Shown: positions 27,206 to 37,155, counted from the stretch's first letter. The stretch: 64,000 bases of DNA from Chitinophaga sp. YR627 (GCF_900114995.1 NZ_FOUX01000001.1:1798001-1862000); one strand, 5' to 3'. Notes: generated from the sequence alone by a model not told the origin. Made by a program: numbers and translations.

Positions 27206-27604
27206 ATGATCAACAACACAACCTCCTTTCTGCTGGTACGCCTCGCCATTGGCGCCAGCATGTTTGGACACGGACTCGTAAGATTACCAAAACTGGATAA
27301 ATTCAGTGCATGGATGGTCGGTAGTTTCAAAGACTCCATGCTGCCTTCCGCACTCGTTACTCCCTTCAGCTATACGCTGCCTGTAGCAGAATTCCTGATC
27401 GGCCTCCTGCTGATCATCGGATTATTCACCAGACAAACGCTGGTGGCAGGAGGTATTGTAATGATACTACTCATATTAGGTGCTACGCTGATAGAAAACT
27501 GGGAAGCCCTGGTATCACAGCTGCTGCACGCAGCCATTTTCGCCCTGCTGCTGAGCAGTATTTCCTATAACAGTTATGCAGTCGATAATCTCCTCAAAAA
27601 ATAG
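27206..27604 (+). CDS. DoxX-family membrane protein
   Basis: 132 aa with four membrane helices. The first carries the family pattern LLVRLAIGASMFGHGLVRL; the third contains LLIIGLFTRQTLVAGG. DoxX-like proteins are small quinone-pathway or redox-related membrane proteins with unclear chemistry. The gene stops 3 bp before the deacetylase start, so the two form an operon. Confidence 0.85.
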   Translation: MINNTTSFLLVRLAIGASMFGHGLVRLPKLDKFSAWMVGSFKDSMLPSALVTPFSYTLPVAEFLIGLLLIIGLFTRQTLVAGGIVMILLILGATLIENWEALVSQLLHAAIFALLLSSISYNSYAVDNLLKK

Positions 27605-27607
27605 TAT

Positions 27608-28546
27608 ATGGCTACAAGAAAAGAATTTTTGAAAACAGCCGGCCTCTTAGGCATGGCTGGTATGGTAGGCCCTGCTGCACTGATGGCAGCTCCTGCCCAA
27701 CAGAAAAAACCAGCATCTTCCTGGATCGATGGTTCCCGCCTTGTTGTAAGTGTCTCCATGCAGTTTGAAGCAGGCGGTCAACCGGTAAATGCCGAAAGTC
27801 CGTTTCCGCAGAATATGGTCAAAGGATATAAAGACCTCCCCTCTGAAACGTGGTACCAATACGGTTACAAGGAAGGCATTCCCCGTATGCTCGACACCTG
27901 GGATAAACTGGGTATCAAAGTCACTTCTCACATGGTAGGATCCGCCGTATTAAAGAATCCCGCCCTGGCGAAAGAAATAGTACAACGCGGACATGAAGCT
28001 GCTGCACATGGCAGAGACTGGGCTACCGAGTATACCATGCCCTATGAGGAAGAAAAGAAATTCATACAGGATGGCGTTGAAGCCGTAAAACAGGTAACAG
28101 GGATGACACCCAAAGGCTACAATGCCAACTGGTTACGCAGAGGGGAGAATACCCTGAATATCTTACAGGAGCTGGGCTTTACCTATCATATTGACGACCT
28201 TAGCAGGGATGAACCTTTCATCATCCAGGTGAATAACAAAGACTTTGTCGTAGTACCTTATACCTTACGTAACAACGATATTGTACTGGTCTCCGGTCAA
28301 TGGTACTCTACCGATCAATTCCTGCAGCAGGTAAAAATGGAGTTCGATCAGTTATATGAGGAATCCGCTAATCGCAGAAGGATGATGTCCGTTAGCTTTC
28401 ATGACCGCATCGGTGGTACGCCACAGATGGTACGGGCGGCAACTGAATTGTTTACCTATATGCAGCAGCATAAGGGGGTGACATTCAGAAGGAAAGATGA
28501 AATTGCCAGGATGGCGTTGAGTGATAAGACCACCATCAGGGAATAG
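27608..28546 (+). CDS. Tat-exported polysaccharide deacetylase-like protein (PuuE/PgdA type)
   Basis: 312 aa. Tat leader MATRKEFLKTAGLLGMAGM. NodB-fold features: VSVSMQFEAGGQ as the atypical first motif, RGHEAAAHGRDW with the metal-binding histidines, GYNANWLRRGENTLNILQELGFTYHIDDLSRDEPF, and MSVSFHDRIGG at the end. The Asp-Asp of classical NodB is replaced, as in the allantoinase-like PuuE and helicobacterial PgdA branch. It should hydrolyse a C-N bond of an N-acetyl sugar or a cyclic amide in the periplasm; substrate unknown. In an operon with the DoxX gene. Confidence 0.85.
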   Translation: MATRKEFLKTAGLLGMAGMVGPAALMAAPAQQKKPASSWIDGSRLVVSVSMQFEAGGQPVNAESPFPQNMVKGYKDLPSETWYQYGYKEGIPRMLDTWDKLGIKVTSHMVGSAVLKNPALAKEIVQRGHEAAAHGRDWATEYTMPYEEEKKFIQDGVEAVKQVTGMTPKGYNANWLRRGENTLNILQELGFTYHIDDLSRDEPFIIQVNNKDFVVVPYTLRNNDIVLVSGQWYSTDQFLQQVKMEFDQLYEESANRRRMMSVSFHDRIGGTPQMVRAATELFTYMQQHKGVTFRRKDEIARMALSDKTTIRE

Positions 28547-28552
28547 ATATAA

Positions 28553-28652
28553 AAAATAAGAATTAACAATTATGAATTAAGAATTTGAATGCAGCGGAGA
28601 TCCTCGCAGTAATTTTTAATTTTTAATTGTTAATTCCTAATTCTTAATTGTT
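28553..28652. repeat. AT-rich interspersed palindrome
   Basis: Left arm AAGAATTAACAATTATGAATT (28558-28578) and right arm TTTTTAATTGTTAATTCCTAATTCTTAATT (28621-28650) are inverted relatives. They flank an imperfect GC core (GCAGCGGAGATCCTCGCAG). The right arm overlaps the last codons and stop of the YhcH gene. Confidence 0.7.
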
Positions 28653-29099
28653 ACTCACCTTCATCACCACCTTCTTTACCTTCACCGGTTCATTCACCTT
28701 AATATTCGGCATGTGAAGGTCTGTAGGGAAGAAGATCGCGAACATACCCTGCTGTAATCTGGAGAAAAACACCGGCGCTTCGCCAAACAGCATAAAATCC
28801 TCCTCTTCACTGTAAACTTTGGAAGGCGTCTGTTCCTGCAGGAAATCATGTCCGATCAGTTCTTCTCCGCTAACGATATACTGTATGTCTGTATACTTTT
28901 TGTGAGATTCCATCTGTTCGCCGGTCGTAGGAATTGTATCATACTCATTTACAATGGCAATAATATTACTACCGTCGATTTCATAACGTCCCTTCTCCAC
29001 TTTGGAAAAATCAGTTTCCTGTAGATATTGAAAGGCTTTTACAAACCTGGCTCCCAGACCATGGTAAAGTCCGGCATTCTGTAAAGTATCGATAATCAT
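28644..29099 (-). CDS. YhcH/YjgK/YiaL-family cupin protein
   Basis: 151 aa. Beta-rich cupin-like protein with HKKYTDIQYIVSGEE, the family metal/substrate region, and IFFPTDLHMPNI as the second motif. Homologues act in sialic acid or other sugar catabolism as probable anomerases or isomerases. The last residues VSNN and the stop codon come from the AT-rich palindrome, so the C-terminus may have been remodelled by it. Single gene, divergent from the kinase at 29204. Confidence 0.88.
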   Translation of the reverse strand: MIIDTLQNAGLYHGLGARFVKAFQYLQETDFSKVEKGRYEIDGSNIIAIVNEYDTIPTTGEQMESHKKYTDIQYIVSGEELIGHDFLQEQTPSKVYSEEEDFMLFGEAPVFFSRLQQGMFAIFFPTDLHMPNIKVNEPVKVKKVVMKVSNN

Positions 29100-29203
29100 G
29101 TCTGTCTATTATGCCGGGCAAGATACGACCTAATGGGAAGAAACGTTAATGATTGTTAAAGAATCCGCCTGCAGACGTATTAGAAAGTTAAATTTGCCGG
29201 AAT

Positions 29204-30658
29204 ATGGGCAAGGTTAGCAGAAAGATATGGTGGATCGCTACGCCGGCATTACTGGCCGCATTACTGTTCCAGTTATACTGGTTACGGCAAACGTACCGGT
29301 CGCAGCAGGAAGCATTCGTAGCTACTGCAACGGAGGCATTCCACAGTGCCTATGACCATTCCATCATTATCACAGCCCGTCTTAAAGCAGGTGTAGAACC
29401 AAAGGAGAAAAGACGGTATTCCATACAAACCACCATTGACCTCGACGAAAGTGGCAATACGCAGTCAGAAGGGGTGCCCAGGGCCAAACGGGTTATCCGT
29501 TATGATACGAGTCCCGGGGGGCTTTCTCCCATTGGACCGAAAGACATTCATATCGATAGCACAATGGCCAATCAGCAGATGCGCCTTGATGAAACACCAC
29601 CTTCACTGGCTCATTTTGTGTCCACTATCTTTTCCTCTTTCACGGACGTCGTACCGGATAAAGACACCCTGCGTAAATATTACAGGTCTGAGCTTAATCA
29701 GCAAAAAATACCCCTGGCTTTCAACATACAGACGAACAGTAACGAAATAGATACTGTCAATAAACGTCCCTCTCTGATCATCCGTCCTGGCCTCAATAAA
29801 CCCGACCAGCTTATAGGTGTCTCGTTTGAAGGACTACCCGGATACCTGTTAAAGAAGATGAGCAGCGCCATTATCCTGTCTGTATTTATTGCCTTTCTGA
29901 TCACTGGTTGTATCTGGACGCTATGGCGTATTATTCTCCGGCAGGAAAAACTGGAACGGATGAAGCGGGAGTTTATCAGCCATGTAACGCACGAACTGAA
30001 GACACCGGTCTCTATTCTGCAGGCTACCAACGAGGCATTGTTAAGCTTTCAGGGCATGCATGACGCCGAGAAAACAGCCCGTTACCTGCGTCATTCAAGG
30101 GCTGAATTAAACAGGTTGCAGGACCTGATTGACAAGATCATGCAGGTGAGCAGGGAAGAACAGGAACAACAGCCCCTGCATATCACGGAAACAGATATCG
30201 GAACGTTGATAGACGAGAGTATCAATCGCTTCGGTCACCTTCCACAGGTAAGCATAAAGCAGCACGTAGAGATTACACATCCCCGTCTCTTCACGGATGC
30301 TGCCGCCTTTACGACCATTCTCACCAACCTGATAGACAATGCAGTCAAATACAATGACAAATCTGTCCGGGAAGTGCTGATCGCTGCAAAAGAGCATCCT
30401 GGACATTATACCTTCAGTATAAAAGACAATGGAAACGGTATTGAAAAGCAGCATTTTCCGTTTCTATATGATAAATTTTACCGTGTCGTACAGGGCGATA
30501 CACATGACACCAAAGGCTATGGTCTTGGGCTCAGTCATGTAAAAGCACTCCTGCAACAACTCAACGGTAGTATCACCGTTACCAGTACACCTGGTAATGG
30601 CAGTACCTTTACTTTCCAATTGCCGAAATATGAAAAAGATCAAACTACTGCTGGTTGA
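29204..30658 (+). CDS. Sensor histidine kinase
   Basis: 484 aa. Membrane helix at ~9-27, a periplasmic domain of about 190 residues, second helix at ~221-243, then HisKA with the H-box SHVTHELKTPVS (H263) and an HATPase domain (NLIDNAVKYND, IKDNGNGI, GYGLGLSHV). The format is that of Bacteroidota kinases paired with OmpR-type regulators. It overlaps the next gene by 29 bp, so the pair is translationally coupled. The signal is unknown. Confidence 0.9.
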   Translation: MGKVSRKIWWIATPALLAALLFQLYWLRQTYRSQQEAFVATATEAFHSAYDHSIIITARLKAGVEPKEKRRYSIQTTIDLDESGNTQSEGVPRAKRVIRYDTSPGGLSPIGPKDIHIDSTMANQQMRLDETPPSLAHFVSTIFSSFTDVVPDKDTLRKYYRSELNQQKIPLAFNIQTNSNEIDTVNKRPSLIIRPGLNKPDQLIGVSFEGLPGYLLKKMSSAIILSVFIAFLITGCIWTLWRIILRQEKLERMKREFISHVTHELKTPVSILQATNEALLSFQGMHDAEKTARYLRHSRAELNRLQDLIDKIMQVSREEQEQQPLHITETDIGTLIDESINRFGHLPQVSIKQHVEITHPRLFTDAAAFTTILTNLIDNAVKYNDKSVREVLIAAKEHPGHYTFSIKDNGNGIEKQHFPFLYDKFYRVVQGDTHDTKGYGLGLSHVKALLQQLNGSITVTSTPGNGSTFTFQLPKYEKDQTTAG

Positions 30659-31322
30659 AGATGAAATTGTGCTGGCTGGCGTAGTCAAAGAAACCCTTGA
30701 AGCAAACGGATTTCAGATCAGTCACGCCGAAAACGGTCAGCAGGGATGGGAACAATACCTGTCCTTCCGTCCCGAACTTTGTGTTGTAGATATCATGATG
30801 CCCCGGAAAGACGGCTTATCGCTGGTAAAGGATATCCGCAGCGTGGATGAGCAGACACCTATCATCTTCCTGACCGCCAAAAGCGAAACCCAGGATGTTA
30901 TTAAAGGTTTACAGACCGGTGCGGATGATTATATTAAAAAACCGTTTAGTATTGAAGAACTGATCCTGCGGATTAAAACCCTGCTGAAACGCACCCAGCC
31001 ACTGCAGACGGCCTCCAACGGCAACAATGGCATCTACTTCATGGGAACGTACATTTTCGATTATAACCGCCAGGAATTACGGCATGAAAAGGAGCAGATC
31101 CGCTTATCCCTGCGGGAGGCAGATATACTGAAAATGCTGGCTGAAAAGCCAAATATCACCACACATCGTAAAAACATCCTGCTGGATCTATGGGGCGATG
31201 ATAATTTCTTCAATGCCCGTAACATGGACGTCTATATCAGCAAGATCAGGAAATACCTGCAACACGATCCTGCTGTACAACTGATCAATGTCAGGGGACT
31301 GGGATATAAACTCGTCTTTTAG
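30630..31322 (+). CDS. OmpR/PhoB-family response regulator
   Basis: 230 aa from the ATG at 30630 inside the kinase gene; the in-frame ATG at 30597 would add a non-REC leader. REC domain with the acidic pair E10-D11, phospho-acceptor D54 (VVDIMMP) and the KPFS lysine. The C-terminal winged helix ends in YISKIRKYLQHDPAVQLINVRGLGYKLVF. It should control target genes on phosphorylation by the kinase; the barrel and GLPGLI genes immediately downstream are obvious candidates. Confidence 0.92.
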   Translation: MKKIKLLLVEDEIVLAGVVKETLEANGFQISHAENGQQGWEQYLSFRPELCVVDIMMPRKDGLSLVKDIRSVDEQTPIIFLTAKSETQDVIKGLQTGADDYIKKPFSIEELILRIKTLLKRTQPLQTASNGNNGIYFMGTYIFDYNRQELRHEKEQIRLSLREADILKMLAEKPNITTHRKNILLDLWGDDNFFNARNMDVYISKIRKYLQHDPAVQLINVRGLGYKLVF

Positions 31323-31411
31323 TATTAACAATCATTAACTATATAACAAGGTTCGTTAACCCAGTCGCCTGCTGCGCAGTCCTAGTTTTGTATGGTCACT
31401 AACAAGATACC

Positions 31412-33955
31412 ATGCGAAACTTTACCGCCATTCTGAGTCCTTTTCTTGCTTTGTCTGCGCAGTTAACTGCACAGACAAAGCCTGTACCTCCAGCCGATAC
31501 GAGTATCAGATCCAAAACCTTAAAAGAAGTAGTGGTAGAGAGCCGTCCGCCAGTAAGGATGAAAGGAGATACTGTAGAGTATAATGCCGCGCATTTCAAA
31601 ACAAAAGAGAATGCGGTCGTCGAAGATCTCCTGAAAAAGCTCCCTGGCATGAAAGTAGATCAGGGTGGTAACATCACTGCGCAAGGGGAAACTGTAGGAA
31701 AGATACTGGTAGATGGGAAAGAATTCTTTGGGAATGATCCTGCTATTGCGACCAAAAACCTGCCAGCCGATATGGTAGATAAGATACAGGTATTGGATAA
31801 AATGAGTGACCAGGAAGAATTTACCGGTATAGATGATGGCAACAAAACAAAAACGATCAATATCGTCACAAAGAAGGATCGTAAGAAAGGGTACTTCGGT
31901 AACCTCTCAGCGGGCATTGGTCCTGACGGAAAATATGAGGGTGGTGTGAATGTAAACAGCTTTTCCGGTGAACAGCAGTTCTCTGTATTATTCAAAGCCA
32001 ATAACGTCAACAAATCAGGTTTCTCGGCATCAGAGCTTGTCAGGATGCTGGGCGCCAATCCGGAGCTATTTAACAGTCTGCCGCCTTCTGCTATCGCCGA
32101 ACTGAGTAAAATGAAAGGCATCCATATCTCCAGTGATGATCCTGCTGAAAAGGTACAACTGGCAAGACCTACCGGATTGAATAACACCCAATATGGTGGC
32201 GTCAATTACAATAATGACTGGTCCGACAAACTAAAACTGCGCAGCAGCTACTTCTATAATCGTTTTACATCTGCGAATAACTACACCTATGACAGGCATT
32301 ATCAGTTACCCGATACTGCTTATAATTATCTGCAACAGGGACGATCATTACAGGAAAATAACAACCACCGGGTAAATGGTTCATTTGATGTAAAACTGGA
32401 TAAATACAACTCCATCAAGATCTCTCCTGTATTCAACAGCAATACCGCTGATCTTGGAAGTAGCCGTAGTTACCGGTCCACCAGCGCTGATGGCAAAGAA
32501 CTATTGAATGAAGGTACCCAGCAACTCAATACCCATACCACCAATAACAGCATTTCAGGAGATATCCTTTATCGTCATCGTTTTCAGAAACCTGGACGTA
32601 CCCTGTCACTGACGGTGACACCACAATACCTCAAACTGAATAACAACAGCCTAAATATATCGCATAACCATTACCTCAATCTACATCAGGAAGACAGTAT
32701 CAATCAGCAGATTACAGGCCATTCAGACAGCTATTCGCTGAATAACAATCTTGTCTACACGGAACAGCTTTCCCGACATACAGCGCTTCGACTTACAGAA
32801 CAATTCAACATAACGAAAGGTGACTATGAACAGATAGCACTTAATTATAACCATGCAGATGGCGATTATAATGTGGCTGATTCCCGCTATAGCGATATCT
32901 ACGACAATACGATCACAAGAAATGTCGCAGATGTATCTATCGCAGGGAATTATAAGAATCTGACCTATACCGCCGGACTTAGTCTGGAGAACAGCATACA
33001 GCAGGCGCACTCAGATTACAGAAACTATCAGTTGAAAGATCATTATAACACGCTCTTGCCTCACCTGTATGCCCGCTACCGCTTTTCCCGTTCCAAACAG
33101 CTGATGCTGCGCTACAGTAGTCAGGCTTCGTTGCCAGGTATCAATCAATTACGTCCGATTGAAGACATCAGTGATCCGTTATATATCAGGAAAGGCAATA
33201 CGGATCTGCAGCAGGCAGTGAACCATACACTGACAATTGGCTTCCTCACCAACAATATGTACCGTCGTACATTCAGTAATGTGCAGCTTCGTTTATCAGC
33301 TATCAGACAACAGTTTACCGATGCCTATACCATTGATAGTACAGGCAGACAGCTCATTGCTCCGATAAATGCAAATGGCTATTACAATGGTAGTCTGCAT
33401 GGGGAACATTCCTTCCCGGTGATCGGCAACGGGTCCTCTCTGACACTGGGCACAGAAGTGGGCTACAATCAGTATCCCAGCTACTTTAACGCGATATCGG
33501 ATATGATCCGTCAGTGGACAATAACTCCCGATTTTGACTTCAGTTATTATCCAATTAACGCCCTGGTTATCAATTTAAAAGGAAATGCCACCTGGAATAA
33601 CAGGAGCAGTGAAGTAAATAAAACCGCCGGACAGCAATACTGGTTCTTCAACTATAGCCTCGACTTCCTGGCTTCTCTGCCATGGAAAATGAATGCGGAA
33701 GCAGGACTGGACTGTTACACCACTACCGGATTGAACCAGTCCTTTAACAATACGGTTTCCCTGCTCAATCTCGCATTGACCAAAGACATTGGTAAAACAT
33801 ATGCGCTCCGTCTGGAGGCCAGAGATCTGCTGAATCAGAATAACAGTTATAGCAGGATTACCCGAAACGGTTATATCGAAGACAGACAGAACATCGTCCT
33901 GGGCAGGTATTATATGCTCAGTCTGATCTGCAAGATCAAAAAATTCAAAAAATAG
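31412..33955 (+). CDS. TonB-dependent-receptor-like outer-membrane beta-barrel protein
   Basis: 847 aa with signal peptide (to about ALSAQLTAQ). Residues ~30-150 are a plug-like domain: LKEVVVESRPPVRMKGDTVEYNAAHFKTKENAVVEDLLKKLPGMKVD and ITAQGETVGKILVDGKEFFGNDP, typical of the outer-membrane beta-barrel (OMP_b-brl_3) family. No N-terminal carboxypeptidase-regulatory domain is present. The remaining 650 residues alternate strands and end in aromatic positions. Cargo unknown. A GLPGLI-family gene starts 21 bp later; the two commonly occur together. Confidence 0.87.
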   Translation: MRNFTAILSPFLALSAQLTAQTKPVPPADTSIRSKTLKEVVVESRPPVRMKGDTVEYNAAHFKTKENAVVEDLLKKLPGMKVDQGGNITAQGETVGKILVDGKEFFGNDPAIATKNLPADMVDKIQVLDKMSDQEEFTGIDDGNKTKTINIVTKKDRKKGYFGNLSAGIGPDGKYEGGVNVNSFSGEQQFSVLFKANNVNKSGFSASELVRMLGANPELFNSLPPSAIAELSKMKGIHISSDDPAEKVQLARPTGLNNTQYGGVNYNNDWSDKLKLRSSYFYNRFTSANNYTYDRHYQLPDTAYNYLQQGRSLQENNNHRVNGSFDVKLDKYNSIKISPVFNSNTADLGSSRSYRSTSADGKELLNEGTQQLNTHTTNNSISGDILYRHRFQKPGRTLSLTVTPQYLKLNNNSLNISHNHYLNLHQEDSINQQITGHSDSYSLNNNLVYTEQLSRHTALRLTEQFNITKGDYEQIALNYNHADGDYNVADSRYSDIYDNTITRNVADVSIAGNYKNLTYTAGLSLENSIQQAHSDYRNYQLKDHYNTLLPHLYARYRFSRSKQLMLRYSSQASLPGINQLRPIEDISDPLYIRKGNTDLQQAVNHTLTIGFLTNNMYRRTFSNVQLRLSAIRQQFTDAYTIDSTGRQLIAPINANGYYNGSLHGEHSFPVIGNGSSLTLGTEVGYNQYPSYFNAISDMIRQWTITPDFDFSYYPINALVINLKGNATWNNRSSEVNKTAGQQYWFFNYSLDFLASLPWKMNAEAGLDCYTTTGLNQSFNNTVSLLNLALTKDIGKTYALRLEARDLLNQNNSYSRITRNGYIEDRQNIVLGRYYMLSLICKIKKFKK

Positions 33956-33976
33956 TCATTACTAAACAACACACAT

Positions 33977-34663
33977 ATGTACAACATCATTCGCATGCTG
34001 GTACTGGCAACGGGCATCAGCGGTATGGGCAACTCAGCTTACGCACAAGACAAAACGCAGGGGCAGATACACTACGAACTGACCTTTAATCTGCATGCCT
34101 CTATGAAACCGGATCAGCTGCAATATAAAGACCTGGTTCCGGAGACGCTGGTAGACAAAGCAGAACTGATCTACAATGGGCAACACCTAAAATCGTTCTT
34201 CCCTGACGAAATAAACAAGGAAGAAGATGGTCATAAAACCAGTATCCGCGTGGATACCGAGGAAGGCAGTGAGCGTTATGCCGATATCGAAGCTAAAAAG
34301 ATATGGTGGGTGGATCGGAAGAAGAATCCACCTGTACTGGTAGAAAAAGAGATGGCAGCTAATGAGGAAGAGAAAGCGCAGGAAACAACAGAAACCCGCA
34401 AGATCCTCGATTATAACTGTAAAAAGTTATTACTAAAAACAAAGAAAAATGGAACAGTGACCATCTGGTATACGACTGAATTACCGCTGAAGGCGGGTAG
34501 TCCGTTTGGCAGTATTACTGACAAAGGAGTCGTACTTGCCATGGAAAGCAAACGGGCCAGTTTTAAGGCCATTGGGATTGATTTTACTACTGTGGATGAA
34601 AAAGAGGTGATGCCCCCTGCTGACATGAAAATAGTGAAAACGCAGGACCAGTCTGCAAAGTAG
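33977..34663 (+). CDS. GLPGLI-family protein
   Basis: 228 aa with a signal peptide (to about AYAQD). Family features: GQIHYELTFNLH at the start, RKILDYNCKKLLLKT in the middle, and VTIWYTTELPLKAGSPFGSI, the position of the name-giving GLPGLI box here read as GSPFGSI. These secreted beta-rich proteins are restricted to Bacteroidota and their role is unknown. They are normally encoded beside an outer-membrane barrel of the kind found just upstream. Confidence 0.8.
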   Translation: MYNIIRMLVLATGISGMGNSAYAQDKTQGQIHYELTFNLHASMKPDQLQYKDLVPETLVDKAELIYNGQHLKSFFPDEINKEEDGHKTSIRVDTEEGSERYADIEAKKIWWVDRKKNPPVLVEKEMAANEEEKAQETTETRKILDYNCKKLLLKTKKNGTVTIWYTTELPLKAGSPFGSITDKGVVLAMESKRASFKAIGIDFTTVDEKEVMPPADMKIVKTQDQSAK

Positions 34664-34671
34664 CAAACAGG

Positions 34672-34717
34672 AAGAGACAGGAGGGAAGGGGTTTAATCCT
34701 TCCTGATCCTGTCTCTT
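34672..34717. terminator. Bidirectional terminator between convergent genes
   Basis: AAGAGACAGG..GGGAAGG pairs with CCTTCC..CCTGTCTCTT between the GLPGLI and barrel genes; it overlaps the last eight codons of the minus-strand gene. Confidence 0.6.
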
Positions 34718-37155
34718 TCGTCTTTTGATCCTTCCTTTTGTCTGGTTGGACGAACGCTTCCCATACCAAATGATCTGGAATAGGACAGCTTGAAAACAGG
34801 CGATCTGCTGGATTCCGTATTGATCTTTACATGGTTTTTAATGTAGAAAGCTTCGTCTGTCAGGGTGCCATAATAGACATTGATCTTCATGGTGCTGAGG
34901 AGATCGGCCACCGATAATTGCAGTGTTCCGCCATTGTTTTTCAGCCCTTTTTTAAGACCTGCGCTGAGTGTGCCCATTGGTCCGACTTTGATCGTCCCGT
35001 TATAGGAATTCCCGTTATACCATCCTGTCAGTTCGAGGCCAAAGTTTTTGGGTAATCTGAATGATTCTGTAAAATTCCCGGAGTAGCCAAAGTAACTCTT
35101 TGTAACAGGTACCAGGGGATAATCCGCTCTGAACTGGCGATATCCGCCTGTAAAATTGTAACTCATATCCCACCAGTCGCTTACCTTCCATGGCAGGGTA
35201 GCCTGCAGGGTGATATTGTTCTGATAAGCCAGGTTCTGCGGAGAAACATACAACAGATTGGCGGCGGGACTTTGTGTGAGCTGATACCGCGCAATGGGGT
35301 TATCATCACGGCTGAATAACAGGGAGAAACTATATGCTTTATAATTATACCCCAACTTGATGTTGTGTGTAATAGTAGGTTGAAGGAACTGATTACCGGT
35401 ATACACCGCTGTGGGATCACTATAGCCTACAAAGGCAGCCAGGTCGTTGTAAGAAGGCCTGCTGATCCTCTTGGTATAAGACAGCTGCATTTCTGTATGG
35501 TCATTCAGCTTCTTGGAAAACGCCACATTGGGGAACAGGGTGGATAATGTACGATCAACCGTTCTTTCTCCTGTGCGCTCATTGGTCATGATAGTTCTTG
35601 CATATTCATAGCGGGTACCTGTGGTGAGGCTGAGTGATGGAGACAACTGGATATTCGCAGAGATATACGCCGCACCGATACCTTCCCGCATCCTCATATC
35701 GTTGATGGTTTCTGTTCTGCCGATCCACTTTCCATCTATCAGACTTTCAATACGGGAGGTACTGTTACTGACGGTATAGGTTCCTTTCAGTCCTGCTTCC
35801 AGTTTTATCCTGCTGTTTAATTGTCTGCTATAATCTGTTTTCAGCACACCTACCCGGATAACGGTATTGGCCATGCCCCGCTGACTGGGCGCAAACAGGC
35901 TATCATTGCTGGTTACCTGCTTTCCGTGACTGGTGACGAAACTGCTTTGTACCTGTGAGGGATTATCATTCTTAAAATAGAGATAATCTGCACTGATATT
36001 CAGACGGTCGTCGTGCTTCAGCGTTCGTTCAAAATATACGGAAGATACCAGGTTACGCCATTGTGTATGCCTGATGATCTGCCCATTGTAAGTCAGCACA
36101 GAATCCGGGTATAACAGATAGCGGCCATAGTTATTGTCTGTTACATCCGCACTGCTGCCGTTATAGGATACGCTGGCGCCCAGGATTGTTCTTTCATTGG
36201 CTTTCAGGTCTATACCCAGGGTTGCATCGTGATTATGTTGAAGCAGGCGGGTAGTATCATATCCGAGTACCTCCATTCTGCCACCAAAGACAGGCATATC
36301 CTGGTAACTAAGAATGTAGATATCGCTGTAGGTCCGGTTACGCGAATAGGTATAAGAGCCGTAACTACTGATCTTTCCTGCGTTATGTGACAGATGAATA
36401 CCCGCAGTTGCCTTCTCCCGGTAACCATATCCACCCGTCACTGATAAGGTGCCATTGGTACCCTGCTGCTTATCTTTTTTTAACACGATATTGATAAGAC
36501 CTGCGCTACCCTCTGCGTCGTATTTAGCGGAAGGAGATGTCAGGAGCTCGATCTTCTCGATATCATCGGCACTCATACCATTCAGCAAATTCACGAGTTG
36601 TTCCATGGGAATACGTAAGAGTTTTCCATTCAGCATAACCATCACCCCGTTTTTACCATTCAGCGCGATACTATTGTTACGGTAGTCTATCATAACACCA
36701 GGGGATCTTTCGAGGATAGATAAGGCGGAACTGCCTTTTGTCAGCAGACTGCTTTGCACATTGACCACCATACCTTCCAGTTGCGGCTGAAAGAGCGGCT
36801 TTTCAGCCTGAATGACGACTTCGCCCAGTTGCTGTGATAATTCGCTGATAGTGATTGGTCCGAATGACTGGCTTCTCCTGGCAGCGGTAATATCAAACAG
36901 GGGAGAGTTCCATGTCTGAAAACCCATACCGGTAAAGCGAAGCAGGTATTTACCTGCCGGAGGAGAGGTGATGCTGTAGCTACCTTTTTCATCTGTCAGC
37001 GCGGCTTTTATGAGGGTTGTATCGGTCCCGTTCAGCAGCAGAACATTGGCAAATGGAATGGGTTGTCCACCGTTGTTTACAAAGCTGCCTGTGATCTGTG
37101 CGATGGCAGATTGTCCGAGAATGCAGCTTAAAAGGCACATGCAAAGTTGTTTCAT
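34693..37155 (-). CDS. TonB-dependent-receptor-like outer-membrane protein with carboxypeptidase-regulatory domain
   Basis: 820 aa. Signal peptide to about SAIAQ; residues ~20-110 form a CarboxypepD_reg-like beta sandwich (ITGSFVNNGGQPIPFANVLLL, GSYSITSPPAGKYLLRF). A plug domain follows (LGEVVIQAEKPLFQPQLEGMVVNV, ALSILERSPGVMID, IEKIELLTSPSAKYDAEGSAGLINIVLKKD), then a ~600-residue barrel. The C-terminus has a short charged tail (RPTRQKEGSKDERDRIRKD) not usual for a barrel end. Possibly part of a peptide or siderophore uptake route; no SusD partner is nearby, so not a classical polysaccharide locus. Confidence 0.87.
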   Translation of the reverse strand: MKQLCMCLLSCILGQSAIAQITGSFVNNGGQPIPFANVLLLNGTDTTLIKAALTDEKGSYSITSPPAGKYLLRFTGMGFQTWNSPLFDITAARRSQSFGPITISELSQQLGEVVIQAEKPLFQPQLEGMVVNVQSSLLTKGSSALSILERSPGVMIDYRNNSIALNGKNGVMVMLNGKLLRIPMEQLVNLLNGMSADDIEKIELLTSPSAKYDAEGSAGLINIVLKKDKQQGTNGTLSVTGGYGYREKATAGIHLSHNAGKISSYGSYTYSRNRTYSDIYILSYQDMPVFGGRMEVLGYDTTRLLQHNHDATLGIDLKANERTILGASVSYNGSSADVTDNNYGRYLLYPDSVLTYNGQIIRHTQWRNLVSSVYFERTLKHDDRLNISADYLYFKNDNPSQVQSSFVTSHGKQVTSNDSLFAPSQRGMANTVIRVGVLKTDYSRQLNSRIKLEAGLKGTYTVSNSTSRIESLIDGKWIGRTETINDMRMREGIGAAYISANIQLSPSLSLTTGTRYEYARTIMTNERTGERTVDRTLSTLFPNVAFSKKLNDHTEMQLSYTKRISRPSYNDLAAFVGYSDPTAVYTGNQFLQPTITHNIKLGYNYKAYSFSLLFSRDDNPIARYQLTQSPAANLLYVSPQNLAYQNNITLQATLPWKVSDWWDMSYNFTGGYRQFRADYPLVPVTKSYFGYSGNFTESFRLPKNFGLELTGWYNGNSYNGTIKVGPMGTLSAGLKKGLKNNGGTLQLSVADLLSTMKINVYYGTLTDEAFYIKNHVKINTESSRSPVFKLSYSRSFGMGSVRPTRQKEGSKDERDRIRKD

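Noticed and set aside
34693..37155. SusC-type polysaccharide utilisation locus
   Set aside because: No SusD-like lipoprotein or glycoside hydrolase lies next to any of the three receptor-like barrels.
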